From assembly GCF_003001675.1 (NCBI RefSeq), contig NZ_PVYW01000001.1, positions 186,001-250,000 of the forward strand: a stretch of 64,000 bases of DNA, in the 5' to 3' direction. A model generated the notes under the pieces. It had not been told where the DNA came from and did no database searches. It worked only from the letters and a program-made list of their open reading frames with translations. Shown one piece after another: positions 16,714 to 25,221 of this stretch (position 1 is its first letter; every line of letters starts with the position of its first letter). The position numbers and the translations under genes were made by a program. The DNA is from Cohnella sp. SGD-V74 (GTDB taxonomy: Bacteria > Bacillota > Bacilli > Paenibacillales > Paenibacillaceae).

Positions 16714-17747
16714 TCGCGTGGTTAAAAGAAGTAGGAAGAGGCAAGCGGGGCGCCAGAGATTTGACTTACGAGGAATGCTTGCAGGCCGCGGAAGAAATTA
16801 TGAGCCTGCGGGCGACTCCCGCGCAGATCGGCGCGTTCTTCATCGCCGAGCGGATCAAGATGGAGAGCGTCGAAGAGCTCGAAGCGTTCGTCGAAGCATG
16901 CCGGAAGACGGCCCATCGGGAAGCGCTGAATCCGGACGGCCTCGATTGCGCAGGGCCGTACGACGGGCGCAAAAAGACATTCTTCGCATCGTTCGCGTGC
17001 TCCTTCGTACTAGCCGCCGCCGGACTGCCGGTCACACTGCACGGAACGGATTCGCTCCCTCCCAAGTGGGGCGTCACCCTGCACGATATGCTGAAGCTCG
17101 TCGGCATTCGTCCCGAAGAGCTTCCGCGCGAGACGCTCGCCGCCGCGGCGAAGCGGACCGGACTGCTGTACGTGCCCGCGGAGCAATGGTGCCCGCCCCT
17201 TAAGCAGCTTCGTCCGATCCGGGAACAGCTCGGCATGAGAACGGTGCTGAACACGGCGGAGAAATTGATCGACTACGGCCATTCTCCGTATCTCGTATTC
17301 GGCGTATACCACAACACCGTATTCGATCGCCTGGCCCGTCTGATGACGAAGCTGAATTACCGCAAAGCCCTCATCGTGCAGGGAGCGGAAGGCTCCGAAG
17401 ATTTGTTCGTCGACCGCCCTACCCGCACTTACCTGGTCGAGCAAGGCAACGCCAGTCTTCAGGTCGTCAGTCCGGAAGCCTGGGGGCTCGATACGCCCGT
17501 GCCGGAAGTCGAATGGACGGCCGCCTTGCAAATAGAAACGACCGAAGCCGTCCTGCGCGGCGATGCCGATATGGCGTTCATCAACCAAGTGTTGTTGAAC
17601 GCGGCATATCGATTGCATCTCGCCGGCAGGGTCGGATCGGTCGAAGAGGGGCTGTACACGGGCAAAGCATTGCTGGAAAACCGTCAAGCCTGGAGCGTGT
17701 ACGTCGAGTGGCGCGACCTGCTCGCGCAATCCTACGTCCATCGCTGA
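16710..17747 (+). CDS. TrpD-like (anthranilate phosphoribosyltransferase family) protein
   Basis: A 345-residue member of glycosyltransferase family 3 with the small helical N-terminal domain and the larger catalytic-type domain. The HGTDS (111-115) loop is kept, but the PRPP-binding GTGGD motif of true TrpD is replaced by AGPYDG (81-86). This suggests the TrpD2/YbiB branch, some members of which bind nucleic acid, rather than tryptophan synthesis. It overlaps the ANTAR gene by four bases (ATGA) and no trp gene is near. A role in the nitrite control circuit is plausible but unproven. Confidence 0.75.
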   Translation: MIAWLKEVGRGKRGARDLTYEECLQAAEEIMSLRATPAQIGAFFIAERIKMESVEELEAFVEACRKTAHREALNPDGLDCAGPYDGRKKTFFASFACSFVLAAAGLPVTLHGTDSLPPKWGVTLHDMLKLVGIRPEELPRETLAAAAKRTGLLYVPAEQWCPPLKQLRPIREQLGMRTVLNTAEKLIDYGHSPYLVFGVYHNTVFDRLARLMTKLNYRKALIVQGAEGSEDLFVDRPTRTYLVEQGNASLQVVSPEAWGLDTPVPEVEWTAALQIETTEAVLRGDADMAFINQVLLNAAYRLHLAGRVGSVEEGLYTGKALLENRQAWSVYVEWRDLLAQSYVHR

Positions 17748-17762
17748 TCGGAACAAAGCCAT

Positions 17763-18905
17763 TTAATTCTTCGAATCGGACGCAGAGGTCTCAGAAGTTC
17801 CGGTGACCTCTGCCGCGCCGCCCCGTCCCGCCAGTTCGAGTTCCTCGTCCAGCGCCCGTTTCGCTTCCGCAAGCTTATCCTCGTCCAGATAGACGTACGG
17901 ACTTTTCCACGTGCCGGTCAGCGGAATAAAGCGGATATCGGAACGATTGATGCCGAAGTAGGTGGCGATAATGTTCTCGATCTGGACCGCCGGAATGTCG
18001 GTGCGCAAGTTGTTGCCGACCGCGTCCAGCAGTCCGCCGACTTTGGTCACGCTGCCAAGCGACTTCATCCGGTCGACGATCGCGCCCAGCACCTGGTTTT
18101 GCCGTTCATTGCGGGCGAAATCGCTGGATTCGGCCGTCGGCTTGAAATCTTTATTCGTGTTCGACTTCCGGTAACGGACGAAGCCAAGCGCCTGTTCCCC
18201 GTCCAATGGCTGCTCGCCCTTCGTCAAGTTGATATTCGTTCCGTCCGCGGAATCGACGTAGCGCATATTTTGATCGACGTTGACCGTAATGCCCCCGAGC
18301 GCGTCCACGACGTCGACGAACCCCTGGAAGTCGATGACCGCCGTATAATCGATCGGAATATCGAAAAATCTCGACAGCAGCAATTTCGTCTCGTCCCGCG
18401 CGTAACCCGGCAGCTTTTCCTTTGCCAGCTTCTCGTTGTTTTTGCCGTACATGTAGAAAGCCGCGTAGTATCCGTTCGCCTTATGCTTCTTGTAGCCGTC
18501 CACGGCCAAAGAGCTGTCGCGCGGAATGGAGACGACCGTAGCGGTTTTCGACTGCGGATTAAACGCCGCCACCATCATGACGTCCGTGTTCATGCTGCCG
18601 GTCTCGCTTCGCGTATCGAGCCCGAGCAGGACGAGCGAGATCGGCTTGACCTTCGCGCTCTCTTCCTTGGGAATCGTAACCGGTACGCCGGTCCCGTCTT
18701 CCTGCTTGGCGATTTTGGCCAAGTTCGGCTTATACGAGCCGTAATACAAGTAAGCCACGTACCCTGCAAGCAGCACGATCGCGAGGCCCAAGATAATGAA
18801 AATAAACCTTCCCCAACGAAATCCTCCGCCGGTTCTCTTCTTCGGAGCTTTGGGAACGGAGGCGCGCCTGTTCGAACGCGACGGCAAAGGTGTGTTCTGG
18901 CTCAA
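17763..18905 (-). CDS. LCP (LytR-CpsA-Psr) family glycopolymer transferase
   Basis: LCP enzymes attach teichoic acids or other glycopolymers from undecaprenyl carriers to peptidoglycan outside the membrane. The 380-residue product has a basic cytoplasmic start, one membrane segment (about 33-54), then the LCP domain with LGLDTRSETGSMNTDVMMV, SIPRDS, and VVDALGGITVNV and GEQALGFVRYRK segments. It starts with TTG, overlapping the stop of the upstream gene (TTGA), with GAGGACCAGG as binding site. Translational coupling to the 104-residue protein is likely. Confidence 0.93.
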   Translation of the reverse strand: MSQNTPLPSRSNRRASVPKAPKKRTGGGFRWGRFIFIILGLAIVLLAGYVAYLYYGSYKPNLAKIAKQEDGTGVPVTIPKEESAKVKPISLVLLGLDTRSETGSMNTDVMMVAAFNPQSKTATVVSIPRDSSLAVDGYKKHKANGYYAAFYMYGKNNEKLAKEKLPGYARDETKLLLSRFFDIPIDYTAVIDFQGFVDVVDALGGITVNVDQNMRYVDSADGTNINLTKGEQPLDGEQALGFVRYRKSNTNKDFKPTAESSDFARNERQNQVLGAIVDRMKSLGSVTKVGGLLDAVGNNLRTDIPAVQIENIIATYFGINRSDIRFIPLTGTWKSPYVYLDEDKLAEAKRALDEELELAGRGGAAEVTGTSETSASDSKN

Positions 18906-19216
18906 GCCTGGTCCTCCTCGTCCTCTGTGTTGAAATCCGAACCGCAGCCCGAAGACTCGCCGAACATGTCCCGATTCAATTGCTCTACGGCTTCGCGGTC
19001 GAACCAGACCGTGCGGGAGGCGCCGTCATCGGCGACATAGGTTATGTATACTTTGCCTTCGTCCGTCGAACTGACATCGAACGACGTCAGCTTATGGTCT
19101 TCCGACAAAATTTGCGCGAAAAAGGCAAGCGTATCCTTGGCCGCTTCGTCGTCGGGCCGTTCGGAGACGATCCACTTCATTTGCAGCCAGTAAAATAAGG
19201 CATCCATCAGAGACAC
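18902..19216 (-). CDS. Conserved hypothetical protein coupled to the LCP gene
   Basis: A 104-residue soluble, acidic protein that I do not recognise. It reads as an N-terminal helix pair, then strands (SFDVSSTDEGKVYITYVADDG, split here by description only), and an acidic tail with two Cys-containing turns. There is no signal peptide or membrane segment. Its stop overlaps the TTG start of the LCP gene, which suggests co-regulation. Function is unknown. Confidence 0.7.
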   Translation of the reverse strand: MSLMDALFYWLQMKWIVSERPDDEAAKDTLAFFAQILSEDHKLTSFDVSSTDEGKVYITYVADDGASRTVWFDREAVEQLNRDMFGESSGCGSDFNTEDEEDQA

Positions 19217-19282
19217 GGCGGTTTCCCCTCTCCCCTATGCAGCATTGCGCAGCGCTTTCGGATAACCGGCAACCGCGGACAG

Positions 19283-19585
19283 TTAACCTGCCCGCGGAGC
19301 CTCGCCGTTCTTGTTCTTCCGGTAATTTTTGCGTTTGTCGTACATTTGGCGCAGACGCAGCAGCAGCATCATAGCGACCGCGACGCCCATGCACTGGATG
19401 ATCGGCAGCTTGTCTAACTGCAGGAGCAGCAGCACCAAGCAACCGATCGCCAGCACGACGTGGACGGCAATTTCCTTCAGAATCGGGAGCTTCCCAACTC
19501 TGAAGACGGTATTGAAAATATAGATCGTACAGGCGACGATGAGAAGGTAAGAAATGATCGGGTGATCGTGAAACCATTGCTGCAT
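19283..19585 (-). CDS. ylaH: YlaH-like membrane protein
   Basis: A 100-residue protein with three hydrophobic segments (about 9-26, 36-58 and 63-76) and a basic, Lys/Arg-rich tail. Sequence and location directly after typA (ylaG) match YlaH of Bacillus. Function is unknown. The 31-base gap after typA suggests co-transcription. Confidence 0.85.
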   Translation of the reverse strand: MQQWFHDHPIISYLLIVACTIYIFNTVFRVGKLPILKEIAVHVVLAIGCLVLLLLQLDKLPIIQCMGVAVAMMLLLRLRQMYDKRKNYRKNKNGEAPRAG

Positions 19586-19616
19586 GGAAAATCCCCCTTT
19601 CGTTCGCTAACGACGC

Positions 19617-21458
19617 TTATACGCCAGCCTCGGCCATGCGGCGATGCTTCTCGGCTCTGTCCCGCTCGCTCTTGTTCAGCAGCTTCTTGCGGAGACGGAT
19701 GCTCTTCGGCGTAATCTCGCACAGCTCGTCGTCGTTCAAATATTCCAGCGCCTCTTCGAGAGACATGAGGCGAGGAGACTTCAGCTTGACCGTCTCTTCT
19801 TTGTTGGCCGTACGAATGTTGTTGAGCGCCTTCTCTTTGCAGATGTTGACGATAATATCGTTATCGCGCGTATGCTCGCCGACGATCATGCCTTCGTATA
19901 CGTCTTGGCCCGGCTCCAGGAACAGAATGCCGCGGTCTTCGACGGACAGCATGCCGTACATCGTCGACTTGCCCGTCTCGCTCGCGATCAGCACGCCCTG
20001 GTGTCTGCCGCCGACTTGGCCGCCGACCATCGGTCCGTAGCTGTCGAACGCATGGTTCATGACGCCGTATCCGCGGGTAAGCGTCAGGAAGTTCGTCCGG
20101 TAGCCGATCAGTCCGCGCGCGGGAATGAGGAACTCCAGGCGCACTTGGCCCGTGCCGTTGTTGATCATGTTGACCATTTCCGCCTTGCGCGTTCCGAGGC
20201 TCTCCATAACCGCGCCCATGCTCTCTTCCGGCACGTCGATCAGCAGACGCTCGATCGGCTCGCTCTTCACGCCGTCGATCACCTTCAGAATAACTTCCGG
20301 CTTGGACACTTGCAGCTCGAATCCTTCGCGGCGCATGTTCTCGATCAGAATGCCGAGATGCAGCTCGCCGCGTCCGCTGACGATAAATGCGTCAGGGCTG
20401 TCCGTCTCTTCGACTCTCAAGCTGACGTCCGTCTCGATCTCCTTGAACAGACGTTCGCGAAGCTTGCGGGAAGTGACCCATTTGCCTTCGCGTCCGACGA
20501 ACGGGCTGTTGTTGACGAGGAAAGTCATCTGCAGCGTAGGCTCGTCGATAGCGAGCACGGGCAGAGCTTCCGGGTTGCTCGGATCGGCGATCGTCTCGCC
20601 GATGTTGATCTCCTTCAGCCCGGCGATGGCCACGATGTCGCCTGCGGCCGCCTCTTCCACTTCGATCCGCTTCAGACCCTGGAAGCCGAACAGCTTCTCG
20701 ATGCGGGACTGCTTAACCGTTCCCTCGCGATCGATGACCGCCACGACTTGGCCTTGGCGAATTTGACCGCGATTGACGCGGCCGATGGCGATACGTCCCA
20801 AATATTCGTTGTAATCCAACAGCGTGACGAGAAATTGCAGAGGTTCTTCCGGGTTTTCTTTCGGCGACGGAATGTGCTCCAGAATCATTTCGTAGAGCGG
20901 CTCCATCGTCTCTTGCAGATCGTCCGGCGTGTTGCCGGCGATGCCGTTCAGGCCCGACGCGTACACGACCGGGAAGTCCAACTGCTCGTCGGAAGCTTCC
21001 AGCTCGATGAACAGCTCAAGCACTTCGTCGACGACTTCCGCGGGACGCGCAGCCGGACGGTCGATCTTGTTCAGGACGACGACAGGGGTCAGCCCTTGCT
21101 GAAGCGCTTTGCGCAGCACGAACTTCGTCTGCGGCATGCAGCCTTCGAAAGCGTCGACGACAAGCAGCACGCCGTCGACCATCTTCATGATCCGTTCAAC
21201 TTCGCCTCCGAAGTCGGCGTGCCCCGGCGTATCGACGATGTTGATCAACGTATCCTTATAGTTGACGGCCGTGTTCTTGGCAAGGATCGTAATGCCGCGT
21301 TCGCGCTCCAGATCGTTGGAGTCCATGGCGCGCTCCTGCAGCTGTTCGTTATCACGGAAAGTTCCGGATTGACGCAGCAGTTGGTCTACCAGCGTCGTCT
21401 TGCCATGATCGACGTGGGCGATAATGGCGATGTTGCGAATTTTGTCTCTTGAATGCAT
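19617..21458 (-). CDS. typA: Ribosome-associated GTPase TypA/BipA
   Basis: A 613-residue translational GTPase that helps ribosome assembly and stress or cold adaptation. It has the P-loop AHVDHGKT (14-21), [10 protein letters not shown], the NKIDRP specificity motif, and EF-G-like domains III and V before the TypA-specific C-terminus. The ATG at 21458 follows AAGGAG; the frame is open without a stop to 21620, but that region reads as leader and contains a terminator hairpin. Confidence 0.96.
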   Translation of the reverse strand: MHSRDKIRNIAIIAHVDHGKTTLVDQLLRQSGTFRDNEQLQERAMDSNDLERERGITILAKNTAVNYKDTLINIVDTPGHADFGGEVERIMKMVDGVLLVVDAFEGCMPQTKFVLRKALQQGLTPVVVLNKIDRPAARPAEVVDEVLELFIELEASDEQLDFPVVYASGLNGIAGNTPDDLQETMEPLYEMILEHIPSPKENPEEPLQFLVTLLDYNEYLGRIAIGRVNRGQIRQGQVVAVIDREGTVKQSRIEKLFGFQGLKRIEVEEAAAGDIVAIAGLKEINIGETIADPSNPEALPVLAIDEPTLQMTFLVNNSPFVGREGKWVTSRKLRERLFKEIETDVSLRVEETDSPDAFIVSGRGELHLGILIENMRREGFELQVSKPEVILKVIDGVKSEPIERLLIDVPEESMGAVMESLGTRKAEMVNMINNGTGQVRLEFLIPARGLIGYRTNFLTLTRGYGVMNHAFDSYGPMVGGQVGGRHQGVLIASETGKSTMYGMLSVEDRGILFLEPGQDVYEGMIVGEHTRDNDIIVNICKEKALNNIRTANKEETVKLKSPRLMSLEEALEYLNDDELCEITPKSIRLRKKLLNKSERDRAEKHRRMAEAGV

Positions 21459-21542
21459 AATTCCACTCCTTGTTGTTGTCTCTGTTTGCTCTCCGATAAC
21501 CCGACGGCGTATCGCCCAGGCTCTCCCTGTACCCAAAAACAA

Positions 21543-21565
21543 AACGTCGACACGAGGCCGACGTT
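21543..21565 (-). terminator. Terminator hairpin inside the typA leader
   Basis: On the minus strand AACGTCG/CGACGTT is followed by TTGTTTTTGGG. It lies between the typA promoter and the typA start, so it can act as an attenuator rather than only as the end of an upstream unit. Confidence 0.6.
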
Positions 21566-21627
21566 GATAACCTTTACCGGTACGATCGACACAGCGCAGC
21601 AGATGCTCGCTGGTCCTCATCCCTTAT

Positions 21628-21656
21628 ATTATACGCTACGTTCGCGGAAAAGCCAA
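21628..21656 (-). promoter_or_regulatory. Promoter of typA
   Basis: TTGGCT and a perfect TATAAT, 17 bases apart on the minus strand. The predicted leader is about 165 nt long. Confidence 0.7.
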
Positions 21657-21686
21657 TCGATTTCTTGCAACGGCGTGTGATTTTTG

Positions 21687-22169
21687 TCACCACATTTTGG
21701 GACGGCGAACGACAAGCCATGCGCCCACGCCGATCAAGGCGATCGCGATCAAGTAAATCCCCCAGGTCCACAGCAGCGTCATAACGAAAAACAGCAGCGA
21801 CAAACCTGCCAGTCCGATGGAAGCCATCCACAACTGCTTGGAACGGTCGTATCCAAAAATATAGTATTCGTACAGCCCTACGGCGATCGCGAACGGAAAC
21901 AGCGGCCAAAGATACTTCAGCAGCCCCCATCCGAACCAGTTGCCGATCATTAACACGATCGAGACGACGGTAAGAATGCCCGCCGGGATCAAAGCGATCG
22001 ACGGAACGATCCGGCCGAAATAGAGAACATGCAGCAGCACGCCCGGAATGAGCACGAACAACGGCCAGAATACGGCGCCGATGAACGCGAATACACCCAA
22101 TTTACCTAGCAAGATGATTAATCCAACAGCCACGACTCCGATTCCGACTGCTGCGGACTGTCTGTTCAC
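21687..22169 (-). CDS. LiaI/LiaF-like small multi-span membrane protein
   Basis: A 160-residue protein with about six hydrophobic segments and very few charged residues, opening with the GIGVVAVGLIILLGKLG-type repeat typical of the LiaI-LiaF-like transmembrane region. The start is GTG behind GGGGGAGCC. In Lia systems such proteins accompany envelope-stress sensing, but no two-component system is next to this gene, so the role is open. It stands alone upstream of the typA promoter. Confidence 0.65.
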   Translation of the reverse strand: MNRQSAAVGIGVVAVGLIILLGKLGVFAFIGAVFWPLFVLIPGVLLHVLYFGRIVPSIALIPAGILTVVSIVLMIGNWFGWGLLKYLWPLFPFAIAVGLYEYYIFGYDRSKQLWMASIGLAGLSLLFFVMTLLWTWGIYLIAIALIGVGAWLVVRRPKMW

Positions 22170-22298
22170 GATGGCTCCCCCACTTCATTCTCTGCAGCTC
22201 ACGTTTCGGTGACGAAAGGTGACGGCTTTTTCTATTAGTTTAATGGAAGTCGGGGGAAAAAACTAGCTCATGAAAGCAAAATTTTCCCTAACGTACAT

Positions 22299-22333
22299 GT
22301 TCGAAAAGTCCGGTATTCCGCACCGAAAAGGTT
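22299..22333. repeat. Short diverged remnant of the dispersed repeat
   Basis: Reads GTTCGAAAAGTCCGGTATTC then GCACCGAAAAGGTT, close to the left end of the 168-bp repeat. The rest is missing. The stretch 22170-22423 otherwise holds no gene. Confidence 0.55.
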
Positions 22334-22423
22334 GGAATAAAGCGCAAAGTTTGGGAATAAACCCTGCAGCCAGGGCGTATAGGCATAGCAGATATTGACG
22401 CTGAGCGGGTTTGCATACGCGCG

Positions 22424-23098
22424 CTAGCCCGCATGCGGGGCTCTTCTCCGCATGAACAGCGCGACGACGAGCAGCGCGGCGACGGCCATGAGCGGAATCA
22501 GTTTATCCGAATCGGCGGGAAGCAGGTGGAGGTACGGCTTCCATCCCGGATCTCCCATCGCCATCTCCGCGGCGGTGTAGCCGAGCAGTCCGCCTCCCAA
22601 ATAAACCAAGCCCGGCAGTTTGTCCAGCATGCGCATAATAAACGAGCTCCCCCAAATAATAATCGGGATACTCATCACGATGCCGATGATCAGCAGCGCC
22701 GTATCTCCGTCCGCGACCGCGGCAACGGCCAATACGTTGTCCAGACTCATGACGAAATCGGCCACGACGATCGTCCACACCGCGCCGGCGAGCGTGCTTG
22801 CCGCCTGCGTATGCGACGATTTGTCTTTATTGTCCATCAGCAGCTGATAAGCGATCGCGATCAGCAGCACCGCGCCGACCGTCCGCAGAAACGGAACGTT
22901 GAGCAGCGCGATCGCGCCGAGCGTCAGCACGCACCGAAGGAAGATCGCCGCCGCGGCTCCCCACCAGACGGCCCGCCTTCTCTGCTCGGGCGGCAGCCTG
23001 CGTCCGGCCATGGCGATGACGATCGCGTTATCGCCGCTCAGCAGCAAGTTGATCATCACGATTTCCAGAAATACGAGCACGGATTCCATCATACCCAT
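22424..23098 (-). CDS. TerC family membrane protein (YjbE type)
   Basis: A 224-residue integral membrane protein with the TerC signature LLSGDNAIVIAMAGR near the N-terminus and the second conserved motif DFVMSLDNVLAVAA in the middle. About seven membrane segments are expected. Family members export manganese or serve exoenzyme metalation in Bacillus. The ATG at 23098 is eight bases from GAGGGGG; a GTG at 23107 is in frame but overlaps that site. It is divergent from a second TerC gene. Confidence 0.9.
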   Translation of the reverse strand: MGMMESVLVFLEIVMINLLLSGDNAIVIAMAGRRLPPEQRRRAVWWGAAAAIFLRCVLTLGAIALLNVPFLRTVGAVLLIAIAYQLLMDNKDKSSHTQAASTLAGAVWTIVVADFVMSLDNVLAVAAVADGDTALLIIGIVMSIPIIIWGSSFIMRMLDKLPGLVYLGGGLLGYTAAEMAMGDPGWKPYLHLLPADSDKLIPLMAVAALLVVALFMRRRAPHAG

Positions 23099-23106
23099 CC
23101 GGCACA

Positions 23107-23142
23107 CCCCCTCGTACCAGATTTATGTACAAGCCGAGGGGG
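23107..23142 (-). promoter_or_regulatory. Hairpin hiding the terC ribosome binding site
   Basis: CCCCCTCG (23107-23114) pairs with CGAGGGGG (23135-23142), and GTAC pairs with GTAC inside. On the minus-strand mRNA the GAGGGGG binding site lies in the stem. It does not match the yybP-ykoY manganese riboswitch that often precedes TerC genes. Confidence 0.55.
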
Positions 23143-23219
23143 ATATGAATTGTAATTTTTTTGAATCGATGCCGCCGGTGCGCCGTATAACTGCTTGAAA
23201 CGCAAGGGAGGAATCCATC

Positions 23220-23969
23220 ATGGACATTTTTGGATGGGATGTGCTGAGCCTTGAGTTCTGGTCTCTCCTGCTGACGATCGTCTTCATCGATCTGCTGCTT
23301 GCGGGGGACAACGCCATCGTCATCGGGTTGGCGGCCAGAAGCCTGCCGAAGGATAAGCAGAAGATGGCCGTCATCTGGGGAACGTTCGGAGCCGTGTTGA
23401 TTCGCATCATTGCCACCTTGCTCGTCGTAAGCTTGCTCAAAATTCCTTATCTTCTCGCCGTAGGCGGCGTACTGCTGCTATGGATCGCTTACAAGCTGCT
23501 CGTGCAGGAAAACTCGCACGAAGACGTCAAAGCCGGAGCGACGCTGTGGGCGGCGGTGCGCACGATCGTCATCGCGGACGCGGCGATGGGGCTGGACAAC
23601 GTCATCGCCGTCGCCGGGGCGGCGCACGGAGATTATTTCCTCGTCGTGCTCGGGCTCCTGATCAGCATTCCGATCGTCGTATGGGGCAGCACTTTGTTTA
23701 TTAGGCTGATCGGCAGATTTCCTTGGATTATCTATTTGGGTTCCGGCGTCCTTGCTTACACGGCCGCCAAAATGATTACGCACGAAGGCGAGTTCGCGGC
23801 ATTCTTCGACCGCAATCCCGCCCTGTACTGGGTATTCGTCGTCGCGCTCGTCGTGGCGATTCTGCTCGCCGGCCTGTGGACGAACTCCGTCAAAGCCCGC
23901 AGGTCCGCGCGAAGCGAGAGCAAGAGCGGCCCTATGTTCGCAGCCAAAAAAAGCCGGGAATCGCATTAG
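23220..23969 (+). CDS. TerC family membrane protein, second copy
   Basis: A 249-residue paralog of the divergent gene. It has LLAGDNAIVIGLAAR and DAAMGLDNVIAVAG, the two acidic-residue motifs thought to line the metal path, with about seven membrane segments and a basic cytoplasmic tail (KARRSARSESK). AAGGGAGG precedes the ATG. The last six codons form the first arm of the terminator. Manganese or related metal handling is inferred from the family. Confidence 0.9.
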   Translation: MDIFGWDVLSLEFWSLLLTIVFIDLLLAGDNAIVIGLAARSLPKDKQKMAVIWGTFGAVLIRIIATLLVVSLLKIPYLLAVGGVLLLWIAYKLLVQENSHEDVKAGATLWAAVRTIVIADAAMGLDNVIAVAGAAHGDYFLVVLGLLISIPIVVWGSTLFIRLIGRFPWIIYLGSGVLAYTAAKMITHEGEFAAFFDRNPALYWVFVVALVVAILLAGLWTNSVKARRSARSESKSGPMFAAKKSRESH

Positions 23970-23984
23970 CGCGATTCTCGGCTT
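23951..23984. terminator. Bidirectional terminator overlapping the terC stop
   Basis: AAGCCGGGAATCGC pairs with GCGATTCTCGGCTT, one mismatch. On the minus strand an A/T-rich run follows, so it can also close the iscS-thiI unit. Confidence 0.75.
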
Positions 23985-23991
23985 GTTTCTG

Positions 23992-25221
23992 TCAGAACCA
24001 GGCGTCCTCTTGCCGTTCGCGGTCGGAAGCTTCGACATCCGCCCCGCCGTCCTTCAGCACGACGACTTCCGTGCCCTGGACGGCTTCGTCGATCAGCCGC
24101 TCAAGCTCGGCGCCCATTATCGCCTCGGCTCTCTCGACGATGTTCAAATTCGGATTGATTGCCGGGGATTTCGGCACAAACAGCGTGCAGCAGTCTTCGT
24201 AAGGCAGAATTGACGTATCGTACGTGCCGATCCGCTCCGCGCAGTCGATAATATCCTGCTTGTCCATCATGACGAGCGGCCTAAGCAGCGGCAGCGAACC
24301 GGCCCGGCCGATCACGTTCATGCTGCCGAGCGTCTGGCTCGCCACCTGCCCGAGGCTGTCTCCGGTCACGACAGCCAGAGCGTCGTTCTGCTCCGCCAGC
24401 CGCTCGGCGATCCGCAGCATGCTTCTACGCATCAGCGTAATGATCAGACTGTCGTGGCCGGACTGCGCCAGCTTCGTCTGCACTTCGGTGAACGGCACGA
24501 GATGCAGCTTGATTTTCCCTCCGTAATACGCCAATCTTCTCGCCAGCGCCACGACCTTGTCCTTCGCCTGCTCGCTCGTGAATGGGTAGCTATGGAAGTG
24601 GACCGCCTCTATCTTGAGCCCTTTGCGCATCGCCATCCATCCGGCCACAGGGCTGTCGATTCCTCCGGACAGCAGCAGCATCGCCTTGCCGTTCATGCCG
24701 AGCGGGAAACCGCCCGCCCCCTTGACGACTTCGCAGTAAATATAAGCCAAGTCCTTCTGGATGTCGACCTTCAACTCGACGTCGGGACGACGGACATCGA
24801 CTTTCAAATCCGGCGTGTTGCGCAGGACATGGGACCCGACCAAGTGATTCATTTCGATGGAATTGTGGGGGTACTGCTTCCAGCCGCGGTTGACCGACAC
24901 TTTGAACGTCTTCGGAGGGACGCTCAAGTTGCGGATCAATTGGAGCGAATTTTCCCGAATCTGCTCGAGCTCCAGCTCCGAGCCGATGACCGGGCTGAAG
25001 CTCATAATGCCGAAAATATCCTTCAGCCGCTCCGCGACCCGATCGTAGCTCTCTCCGTTCAGGCGGATATAGACTCTCGCGTAACTTCTGACGAATTCGA
25101 GCTTCTCGAACGGCTTTAATGCCATTCGGATCTGCGTCAGCAGCATCGTCTCGAAACGATTGCGGTTGCGCCCTTTAATGACGATCTCCCCAAATCGGAC
25201 CAGCACCAGTTCGTAGTTCAT
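23992..25221 (-). CDS. thiI: tRNA 4-thiouridine synthase (tRNA sulfurtransferase)
   Basis: ThiI adenylates U8 of tRNA and inserts sulfur, and in some species also feeds thiamine synthesis. The 409-residue product has the ferredoxin-like and THUMP parts (about 1-165) and the PP-loop SGGIDSP (185-191). It lacks a C-terminal rhodanese domain, as in Bacillus, where a dedicated cysteine desulfurase supplies the sulfur. The start overlaps the end of that desulfurase gene by four bases. Confidence 0.96.
   Translation of the reverse strand: MNYELVLVRFGEIVIKGRNRNRFETMLLTQIRMALKPFEKLEFVRSYARVYIRLNGESYDRVAERLKDIFGIMSFSPVIGSELELEQIRENSLQLIRNLSVPPKTFKVSVNRGWKQYPHNSIEMNHLVGSHVLRNTPDLKVDVRRPDVELKVDIQKDLAYIYCEVVKGAGGFPLGMNGKAMLLLSGGIDSPVAGWMAMRKGLKIEAVHFHSYPFTSEQAKDKVVALARRLAYYGGKIKLHLVPFTEVQTKLAQSGHDSLIITLMRRSMLRIAERLAEQNDALAVVTGDSLGQVASQTLGSMNVIGRAGSLPLLRPLVMMDKQDIIDCAERIGTYDTSILPYEDCCTLFVPKSPAINPNLNIVERAEAIMGAELERLIDEAVQGTEVVVLKDGGADVEASDRERQEDAWF

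Noticed and set aside
16710..17747. Tryptophan biosynthesis gene trpD
   Set aside because: The PRPP-binding GTGGD motif is not kept, and no other trp gene is near; the gene is coupled to an ANTAR regulator instead.
21459..21620. 54-residue N-terminal extension of TypA
   Set aside because: The frame is open, but AAGGAG lies at the ATG at 21458, the protein from there matches the family and the region contains a terminator hairpin.
23107..23142. yybP-ykoY manganese riboswitch upstream of terC
   Set aside because: The typical three-way junction motifs are absent; only a simple hairpin is present.
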